Shown in pieces: positions 42,292-50,900 of a DNA stretch of 64,000 nucleotides (position 1 is the stretch's first letter; every line of letters starts with the position of its first letter). Below the pieces are notes generated by a model. The model saw only the letters and a program-made list of their open reading frames with translations, was not told the DNA's origin and ran no database searches. Location: positions 2,046,001-2,110,000 of the forward strand of contig NC_061480.1 of assembly GCF_022581195.2 (NCBI RefSeq), given 5' to 3'. Source of the DNA: Helicoverpa zea. Lineage: Eukaryota > Arthropoda > Insecta > Lepidoptera > Noctuidae. Made by a program: the position numbers and the translations under genes.

Positions 42292-43070
42292 AGGCGTGGT
42301 AGCCTAGTGGGCAAAGAACCAACCTCTCGAGTATGAGAGCGTGGGTTCGATTCTAGGTCAGGCAAGTACCAATGCAAGTTTTCTAAGTTTGTATGTACTT
42401 TCTAAGTATATCATAGGGTGCGTCCACATCTGGCGAATGCGCCGCGAATGCGCAGCACGCGAGCCGATCGCGAGCTGTCCGCGAGCTGCGCGCGTGCAGT
42501 CACTGCAATAGTTCGGTGCGCCTCTTTAGCGCAACTCACGCAAGGCTCGTATAGAGCGCGCGAGCGGCGCGCGATCTGCGCGCAATCAGTTCTCGCCCTT
42601 ACAGTTCCGTATATTGGCTCAGTACTATCGAAGATGGCAGACGTCGCGCGCCGCCTGCGCGCCGCTCGCGTGCGGCGCTTAGGTCGCGCGCGAGCTGCGC
42701 GCGGGCCAAGCAGAAGCGGCGCACGAACAAAAATGCACGCGCGCAGCTCGCGGACAGCTCGCGATCGGCTTGCGTGCTGCGCATTCGCGGCGCATTCGCC
42801 AGATGTGGACGCACCCTTAGACACCAATGACTGTTTCGGATGGCACGTTAAACTGTAGGTCCCGGCTGTCATTGAACATCCTTGGCAGTCGTTACGCGTA
42901 GTCAGAAGCTAGTAAGTCTGACACCAGTCTAACCACGGAGTATCGGGTTGCTCGGGTAACTGGGTTGAGGGGGTCAGATAGGCAGTCGCTCCTTGTGGCA
43001 CACTGGTGCTCAGCTATATCCGGTTAGACTGGAAGCCGACCCCAACATAGCTGGGAAAAAGGCTCGGAGA
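42292..43070 (+). repeat. SINE family A, full-length, split by a foldback MITE
   Basis: The tRNA-like head GTGGTAGCCTAGTGGGCAAA carries an A box, and GTGGGTTCGATTCTAGGTCA a B box. The body resumes at 42820 (ACACCAATGACTGTTTCGG) and runs through GTCCCGGCTGTCATTGAACA and TCCGGTTAGACTGGAAGCCG to a GATGATGA-type tail. The interruption is the element at 42416-42816. These two parts show the complete order of the family, which other copies only sample. Confidence 0.85.
42416..42816. mobile_element. GC-rich foldback MITE, Harbinger-like, 401 bp
   Basis: The inverted ends GGGTGCGTCCACATCTGGCG extend for about 85 bases, and the whole element is nearly self-complementary (GCGCGC-rich). The flanks are ATA and TTA. 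Long open frames on both strands (42411-42872) come from its GC-rich palindrome and are not genes. A second copy starts at 63904. Confidence 0.85.
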
Positions 43071-43413
43071 ATGATGACTACGAAAACTGGTCAAATGGAC
43101 AATACATACAAAACTAAAATATTTGATAAGTGAAAGTTCTCGCCAAACTTTTTGTAGTCACAGAAGTACGCGCGAGTCGTTACGCAGAAAGTATGGTCGC
43201 ATTCAAGTATTTTGAGCTCGAAAGGTTGCAGACTGCGAGAACTAGGTATACCAGATCTGTAAGTCTGGGTGGGTCAAGAACAAGAGTTACCGTGAGCCTG
43301 GTACACAAAGGGCTTAAGAAGGAACATGGTGGGTTATAGTCATTAAGAGTCTGGCGGTCTGGCGCTCTCTCACGCTGCACCCACAGCGGCCACTAGCGGC
43401 AACGGTACTAATA

Positions 43414-43570
43414 GGCCTTTAAGACCTTACTACAAAAACTTAAACATATGTTGAACAATTGTCTAAAAAAAGTGTAGCTGCAAAACGGACCTTATTTCAA
43501 CGCCATAATTGTCATTTTTTTAGACAAGTGTTCAACAGACGCTTAAAAGATTTTGTGGTACGACGGTAAG
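43414..43570. mobile_element. CTTACCACAAAAACTT MITE, copy 2
   Basis: Ends ACCTTACTACAAAAACTTAA and TTTTGTGGTACGACGGTAAG, with AATTGTCTAAAAAAAGTGTA facing TTTTTTTAGACAAGTGTTCA. Confidence 0.75.
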
Positions 43571-43722
43571 AGTCTGGCTCTGCCACACGGTTTAAAATAA
43601 TGGCTTAAACTGATTTCACAATTGTTATTATTGCAGGTATTTTCATTGGTTTCTAATCCCATTTTATTTTTAAATAGAGTTTTTAAATAAAGAGTCGTAT
43701 CAAGATAGTTCAACTTACAATA

Positions 43723-43863
43723 CTAATCGTTCTTAGGCCGTCTCTGTCCGTAAGTAGTGTACGCTTTGGGCACCTGATGGTACTGGTACCACTCGTACGC
43801 TATGGTGACAGCTGCTACCAACGCCGCGGCTCCTAGCACGATGCCTTTCATTAGTACTTCCAT
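43723..43863 (-). CDS. 46-residue single-pass membrane microprotein
   Basis: The frame runs from ATG (43863-43861) to TAG (43725-43723). It encodes MEVLMKGIVLGAAALVAAVT, then IAYEWYQYHQ and a basic tail ending GQRRPKND. Residues 5-23 form a hydrophobic alpha-helical segment; the C-terminal half is polar and aromatic. A good acceptor (TTATTTTACAG) lies 10 bases before the ATG, and an AACAATGTAAGT donor at about 47126 on the same strand may close a 5' UTR exon, placing the promoter next to the RING gene. A TATTGTAAGT donor-like site also follows the stop. I do not recognise the family; size and layout resemble small mitochondrial or ER membrane proteins. Confidence 0.7.
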   Translation of the reverse strand: MEVLMKGIVLGAAALVAAVTIAYEWYQYHQVPKAYTTYGQRRPKND

Positions 43864-43956
43864 TGCTTATTATCTGTAAAATAAAAATGCACTTACTCAA
43901 ACGTTTATCTATACTGATACAATAAGGAGCATTTTTTGTTTGTTTCGTCGTGGTAA

Positions 43957-44525
43957 CCTATTGGGTAAAGAACCAATCTCTCAAGTATGAGCGTGTGTTC
44001 GATTCCAGGTCAGGAAAGTACCAACTACCGATGCAATGAAAGAAAATAAATTTTATTTCGCAATAAAAGACACTCAAAATTAGACATAATTATACAGAAA
44101 TAATAATAGAAGGGGAAAATATGTGTCTTAAAGCGCACAATACGGCCCTCGCTCAGCATAATACTGCGACCCGGAAACAAGACAGAGTCCCAGCGGTTTT
44201 CAGCGACAGCCTACCGCGACTTTATATACTTTCAAAGTATATCTTGGTCACCAATGACCTTGTTTCAGGCGGCAAGATAAACAAGAAAAAGATAAACTGT
44301 AGGTCCCGATTATCATTGAACTTCTTTGGCAGTCGTTGCGGGTTGTAAGAAGCGAGCCAGCCTGGGAGTCTGACAAACAGTCTTATTAAGAAGTATTACA
44401 CTTAAGTTAAACTGGGTTGAGGAGGTCAGATAGGCAGTCGTTTCATGTAAAATACTGGTGCTGCCAGCTGCATGCGGTTAGACTGGTAGCCGACCCCAAC
44501 ATACTTGGGAAAAAGCTCGGGAGAT
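43957..44525 (+). repeat. SINE family A, near full-length, interrupted
   Basis: Head GTGGTAACCTATTGGGTAAA and GTTCGATTCCAGGTCAGG. A LINE 3' piece (about 44040-44215, minus strand; AAATAAATTTTATTTCGC) interrupts it. It resumes at ACTTTCAAAGTATATCTTGG and ends past GCGGTTAGACTGGTAGCCGA. Confidence 0.75.
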
Positions 44526-44539
44526 CATTCGGGAGATCT

Positions 44540-44650
44540 TGACTTATACATCATCATCTTTCTACCCTTATCCTAATTTTATTCATGGTCGTCGCAGCAT
44601 GTTTTCTCCTTCCATACTCTTCTATCTGCCGTCATCTCACAAGTACCTAA
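44540..44650 (-). repeat. RTE-type LINE tail relic
   Basis: On the minus strand it reads TCEMTADRRVWKEKTCC, like the fragment at 24030-24262. Confidence 0.55.
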
Positions 44651-44675
44651 CTCGAAATACTCAAACGTTCATCTG

Positions 44676-44862
44676 TACTAATATAATAAAAATCGTTTTT
44701 TTGTTTGTTTGAACCCTAAAGGCTCCGAAATTGCAGAACCAATTTGAAAAATTCTTTCACTATTGTAAAGCTACACTCTTCCCGAGTATCATAGTCTATA
44801 CTTGATCCCGGTACGGGCAGTAGTTTCCTCTAGACGCGGGTGAAACCGCGGGAAAAGGTCTA
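44676..44862 (+). mobile_element. Helitron-like short element, subtype 3
   Basis: Contains GTTTGAACCCTAAAGGCTCC, GAAAAATTCTTTCACTATTG and CGGTACGGGCAGTAGTT, and ends GGGTGAAACCGCGGGAAAAG. Related pieces: 6766-6920 (+), 48630-48830 (-) and 54232-54370 (-). Confidence 0.65.
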
Positions 44863-44910
44863 ATTTAAAATAAGGAGATTTTCAATTCGGATGTGGCAAT
44901 GTTTTTTTTA

Positions 44911-45380
44911 GGCTCAATTCACACCAAAAGCGCGGCGAAGGGCAGCGAAGCGAAGCGCGGTTTGAGTGTCATTTGAATTTTTACTTTATTCCCATTACTA
45001 TAATGTATATTTTCGCATGAGAAACTCGAACGAGTCGCGCGGATGCCCGCGGCGCCGCGGGACTTCCCGCGAATTCCATGAACGGAGTCGTGCGACTGCG
45101 CGGGAACTCCCGAGAATGCTCTAGCAGTAGCGAGCGGCCGATGGCAATATCCCGCCATCGGCCGCTTCCTTTCCTCTTGTTTTGTTGAAAGTCAACTGCG
45201 CTAGAAGAGCCGCGGCCCGTGAATTCATCGCGGGCGGGCTCGAAAAGGCGCGCGCAGTCCCGCGACTTCTCGAGCATTCCAGCGAATTCTCGAGCAGTCG
45301 CGGGAATCCACGCGCGTTCTCTACCGAGCGGGTCGCTGCGCTTCGCTGCCCTTCGCCGCGCTTTTGGTGTGAATTGAGCC
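44911..45380. mobile_element. GC-rich MITE, Harbinger-like, 470 bp
   Basis: Inverted ends GGCTCAATTCACACCAAAAG continue as CGCGGCGAAGGGCAGCGAAG. TTA flanks both sides (44908-44910 and 45381-45383). The body is full of CGCGCGACTG/GGGAACTCCCG palindromes. Confidence 0.88.
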
Positions 45381-45529
45381 TTAGATTTAAAATTTGCTCG
45401 TTTTGTTTAATTTAGTAAGCAGCAATATATATATATAAGACGATATTTTTTTATTGGAATTGAGGTAACTATTAGTGATCCTAGCTAAGTATGTGGACAA
45501 TGATGTGGACAGCATTCTTATTTTTATAC

Positions 45530-46550
45530 AAAAACCAGCCAAGTGTGAGTCGGAATCGCGCACGAAGGCTCCGTACCATTATTTAAAACGGACAAAAAAA
45601 AACACGTTTGTTGCATAGGAGCCCCCCAAAATATTTATTTAATTCTAGTTTTCAGTATTTGTTGTTAAAGCGGCAACAAAAATTCACCATAAGTGAAAAT
45701 TTCAGCTCTCTAACTATCAAGGTTTATGAGACAGGCGGACGGACAGAGGAGCGAAAACAATAGGGTCCCGTTTTACTCTGTGTGTACGGACGGACCCCTA
45801 AAAACCAGCCAAGTGTGAGTCGAACTAGCCCGCGTTGTTTTCGTACTCCCTCAAGCTCTAGACAAGCAAATCAACTGCAATTCAACTCAAATAGCAGTTT
45901 CAACAATCGGAGTGCAGTTCAGCAGTTCTATTACAGTCGTGTCAACTGGGGCCCGATTCTGCTAAGTTATTATTAACTTGCAACTTTACTGCAATAGCAG
46001 TAGCGGACATTCTGCTACTAATATAAGACCAATCGTATTCCAACGACATTCGATTGGTTTGCGATTGGTCTGCTATTTTGGTGATTTTGGTCTATACGGT
46101 AGTTTGTTCTACAATCATATTGCAATAGTTAATCATTTGCAGACAAAATGATTCATTATTGAATGACAGAAAAGGATAAAAACGTTTATTTCAAAGAAAA
46201 AATAGCGGAATGCCACATACGTTTCGATCGTAATCGAGTCGGGATTGGATCTCAGTCGAACGTGAATCGTATGTTGCTTAAGTAAAATTAGGAGAATCGG
46301 GCCCCAGGGCTTGCTAGGTGATTAAACCTGCAGCTCACTCGATAAGAAGAAGAAGACTGCAATTTGCAGTTGAAATGCGATCCGTCTGTCTAAATATACA
46401 GAAATACATAATCTATGAAAACAGCTGTCTAGCTATCATGGTTCTTGAGATACAGCTTGGTGACACGGATAAACGGACAGACAGACGAACGACAGCAAAG
46501 TCTTAGCTATAGGCACCCCTTTTACTCTTTGGTTACGGAACCCTAAAAAC
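45530..46550 (+). repeat. CCAGCCAAGTG...GGAACCCTAAAAA repeats, the second split by a MITE
   Basis: One copy runs 45530-45800. A second starts at 45801 (AAAAACCAGCCAAGTGTGAG), is interrupted by the MITE at 45949-46304, and resumes to TTACGGAACCCTAAAAACG at about 46550. Confidence 0.7.
45949..46304. mobile_element. GGGCCCGATTCT MITE, copy 3
   Basis: TIRs GGGCCCGATTCTGCTAAGTT and AGGAGAATCGGGCCC. The flanks are CTG (45946-45948) and CAG (46305-46307), fitting a CWG target. Confidence 0.88.
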
Positions 46551-46619
46551 GAGCATTAGCATCCCGCCGAAACATCTCTGCGCATCCGAATAAGATCCCA
46601 GCCTTCCTGGGGCCCGATT

Positions 46620-47004
46620 CTCCTAATTTTACTTAAGCGTCATACGATTCACGTTCGACTCGATTTGACTGATATCCAATCCCGACTCGATTACGATTGA
46701 AGCGTATGTGGCATTCCGCTATTTTTTCTTTGAAATAAACGTTTTTATCCTTTTCTGTCATTCAATAATGAATCATTTTGTCTGCAAATTATTTACGATT
46801 GCAAAATGATTGTACAGCAAACTACCGTATAGACCAAAATCACCAAAATAGCAGACCAATCGCACACCAATCAAATGTCAATCGAATACGATTGGTCTTT
46901 TATTAGTAGCAGAATGCCCGATACGGTTAAAACTGCTATTGCGGTCATACTGCGATTCGATTTCTATTCGATTTTGACATTATTAACTTAGGAGAATCGG
47001 GCCC
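46620..47004. mobile_element. GGGCCCGATTCT MITE, copy 4
   Basis: In opposite orientation to copy 3, with good TIRs at both ends. CTG (46617-46619) and CAG (47005-47007) flank it. Confidence 0.88.
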
Positions 47005-47169
47005 CAGTACGTATATAAGTATGTCATGTCAATACACATACTTTTAATCATTAAAATGCATAAAACTCTTATTATTCACGGAACGTATCGACTTTAATAA
47101 AAACAAACAATGAAAAGGTACTTACATTGTTGAAATACTGTGTTGGTATTTTAATAACACGCTTGTTAT

Positions 47170-47963
47170 AAAATACGCACTTTCAATTTTAATATACAAC
47201 GCAGTCACCAAGGAGATTCTACAGACACATTGACCTGATTGGTGTCTAATCTAACTAATGTTTATATCAAGACGGCTGTTGCCAGACTGTATTTAAAATA
47301 AAACGTATTTATTTTTTGCCCCGTTACTTAACTTTAAGTCCCCAAATTCGTGGTATTCCCCAGATATAAAAGTTATGTTGAAGTTGACTTCTGCACAAAA
47401 ATGAGTGAGATCCTTTATGCACAACCACTAAAAATTACAACAATTTTATTAATATATGGGTCCGTCTTATCAACACCCTAATGATAATTACCTAAGCTAA
47501 GTTATAAATCATTTAGATAATGATTATAGTAATTCCCAGCTTAAAGAATGCTGTCATTAGTAAAAAATACAGTCCTTTCGTTCGCATAAAATGCGTATAT
47601 TGAAATGTTGCAACGCGTTCCAGATCAATTAACTTCCGGGATGACATTTAGAGAGCATTACTGGACATGAGCTTTATTTTAATTTGTAACAAAAAATCTG
47701 ACTACAGCTAATGCCACTTAAAAATATACTAATTACCATTAATTAAGAAAGACTAAAAAATCATAAAAAATGTGAATCTTCCATGTTTGACAGCAAAAAG
47801 AAAATATATAAAACCAGAAACTTAACGTTGACAGATATGACAGATTCTTTTACAATCCAGCGACTCCCGATTTATGAAACGGAACGCGCCCCTTGACATA
47901 AAACGAAAATAGTATTTTATTACAATTACAACAAATACGCAGGTCTTTTGTTTTGTGTTTAAA
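47170..47963. promoter_or_regulatory. Probable shared region between divergent genes
   Basis: About 0.8 kb separates the suspected 5' UTR exon of the 46-aa gene (minus, near 47127-47170) from the RING gene's ATG at 47964. It is AT-rich and free of recognisable repeats, as expected for a divergent promoter. No TATA or initiator element could be assigned. Confidence 0.4.
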
Positions 47964-50900
47964 ATGAGTATGAGCGTGCGCGAAGAAGAAAGGGGGAAGA
48001 CTACATGCCCAAGCCGCGGTCTCGGTATTGCGGCCGCCGCTATCGGCGTCGGGGTTGGGGCAGCGTTATACTACTTCTTCAGCAAACGGCCAGAAAATCC
48101 GAATTCACAAGGTTCCACCAGCGATTGGAATTGTGAGCAACAACAAGCCTTGTAAGTATGAACATAAGACTCATTTTTGCTTGCCAGAACAGTTGGCACG
48201 GTTTCTCAATGTAGGTAGGGAATACGCATTTTCACTTTTTCTTATGTTACCTTCGATTTTCAAACGGTCCTGTTTCTAAGATGTCTGTTAAGTTTAAAAA
48301 AACGTGGTTTTGCTAATTTAAAAGTGTAAAATAAAGTTATTTTTAAGTGGTTCTTGTGAAATAATATTGTAAATATGGATATTGATGACTCCTTTTCTGA
48401 CAGGTATGCCTTAATATGCTTTAGATGTGCGTTTTAAAGCTAAAAAAAACTATTTTAAGTAATTTAGTGATCACTTAAGATTTTTTTGGTCAGTGGGTTG
48501 TCTTATTTTTTATCTATAAAAATGTTTAAAAATACATAGTTGTTGATTACTTTATAGTGATTTTTTTGAAAATAAGTTTTGTTATAGTACCTAACATTAA
48601 TTAAAAGCATAATTATTAAGTTAGTCTATCAATATATGGATAACTGGCTGTTTTCTCCATGTCCCATCGGAACTACTGCCCGTACCGGGATAAAATATAG
48701 CCTATGTTACTCGGGAAGAGTGTAGCGCCCCAACAGTGAAAGAATTTTCAAAATCTGTGCAGTAGTTTCGGAGCCTTCATGACAAGCAAAAATAAGTTTC
48801 ATCTTTGTTATATTAGTGTACAAAAATGAAATATTATTAAAATTAAATAGCAGTGACATCATCTATTTTGTTCCTTCTCTGTTATTTTCCCTTCTACTGC
48901 ATTTGAAAGGTTAAAATAATTTCATAAATCTGTAGTTCTAAATAAATATAATAAAGATGAATTTTTGTGTGTTTGTTCAGTAGTTCCCAGTGAAACTGAC
49001 GGAAAATAGCTAATTACTGATATCCCCATAGTTTTTTTTTGTCTTTTGAGAATTTTGATGTACCTACCTATCAAAAAAAAAAATCTATCATTATTATATT
49101 TGTTCACACTAATAAAGTGATAAAATATACTCTAGGATAACATTTCATCATCATCATCATCTCAGTAAAATTAAAAATCTCTTAAACATATACCAGAATA
49201 ACATATGTGTTAGTTTTTTTATCCACATGCAAGAAATAGAGCCCTCAGAATGTGGGTGTGACCACAGGCGGAAACTAGATGTCATATACATGTCATATGT
49301 ACTTATGAACAATACCTATTGTTTTATTTTCATTTTACCAACAAAAGGAAGTAGGTATTTTCAGTATTTGAAACTGTAATAAAATGTTTCATCATGAGGA
49401 TAAATTATCGAATACTGACTATTCCCCATGGTTTCACTTATATTCTAGGAGAATTTCCTGCACCTGGAAAAAAAGTAGCAAATTAATTTTAGTCATTTCA
49501 TCCATTATCACTTTTATATGGTATCTTTAAAGCAGCTTATTATTTCTGTTTTTACAAAAAACATTTGTAAAACTAATTTGGATACAAAAATTATAAATGT
49601 TTTAACAAAATGACTAGCCGAGATGTCATAACGCAAAATCTCCTAAGAAAGTAGCGCAACAACATGCGGGGCGAGGGTGACGAGGAACGTTACTAGCTCC
49701 ACCCTTACGCTACTATGGGACCCGCTCATAATTTTCAAAATAATATCACCAATCTTTGACAGATCGGTTTTGACATGACAAGTAACCTGGGGCCCGATTC
49801 TCCTAATTTTACTCAAGCGACATACGATTCACATCCGACTGAGATCCAATCCCGACTCAATTACGATTGAAGCGTATGTGGCATTCCGCTATTTTTTCTT
49901 TTAAATAAAAGTTTTTATCCTTTTCTGTCATTAATTATTTTGTCTGCAAATGATTTACGATTGCAATATGATTGTAGAGCAAAATACCGTATAGACCAAA
50001 ATCACCAAAATGGCAGACCAATCGAATATCGTTGGAATACGATTGGTCTTTTATTAGTAGCAGAATGCCCGATATGGTTAAAACTGCTATTGCAATTCAA
50101 TTTTGACATTATTAACTTAGGAGAATTGGGCCCCTGAACGTCTCGTTAGTACTAGTAACTGATCACGCCTACCTTACGTTGCTTGAGCTACAAGAAGGGA
50201 CCTACCTTCCTTATGGCATCTCCGCTATCATTCCTTCTTCATCATTCATTCCACCATTAACATTTCATTTCATCAGCTCAACACCGGATACAGACGACTC
50301 GTACACAACAATATCAGAAAATGAGACGTCAGACACCAGCGTACACAACAGCCTGTCAGAATTCCACTTGAGCACATCAGAATATTCTATTGTCATGGAA
50401 ACGTCGTCAGAAGAATCGAGTGATGATGACCCTTCTTCTTCTGAAGAGTCAGACGATACAGAGATGGTTGATTCTGACTTACCCAATGATTTTGAATATA
50501 GATGGGTGTCTTTACATAATGCTATAACAACTATCATCTCGGCGGAATCTGAAGGACATGGGGTGATGGGCAATGGGCAATGGGTTGAGACGGCTACTTC
50601 GCTCGGTATGCCAAGAGATGGCGCTTTCTCGTCAATGGCTAGCTTCATGGGTAGGGTCGCTAATTTAGTCAGTGACAATAAGAAAAAAAAGTGAGTTTTT
50701 TTAAAACGTTTTTGCTAATGTACCATGAACTGTTAGTGTAGTTTTTTTTTAACCGACTTCAAAAAAATAAGGAGTCAGGGCGAAATAAACACAGTTTTAC
50801 AGACACCAACCTCTAGAGCCATTTCAAAAGTTTTTTCTTGTTCCTTTCAGTGTTTTGTGAAGTTGGTCTAAGTTTTTTTGTAAAAAAGTCTATTAATTGG

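Noticed and set aside
42295..42370. Possible tRNA genes (A and B box sequences)
   Set aside because: They are heads of SINEs continuing into a long SINE body, and the clover-leaf is degraded; the same applies at 36790-36875 and 16110-16195.
42411..42872. Long overlapping open frames on both strands (146-153 codons)
   Set aside because: They lie inside a GC-rich foldback MITE whose two arms mirror each other, which by itself produces Arg/Ala-rich frames on both strands.
50265..50678. 137-codon open frame antisense to exon 2 of the RING gene
   Set aside because: It is the complement of a Ser/Asp/Glu-rich coding exon that splices in phase on the other strand; no splice or start support.
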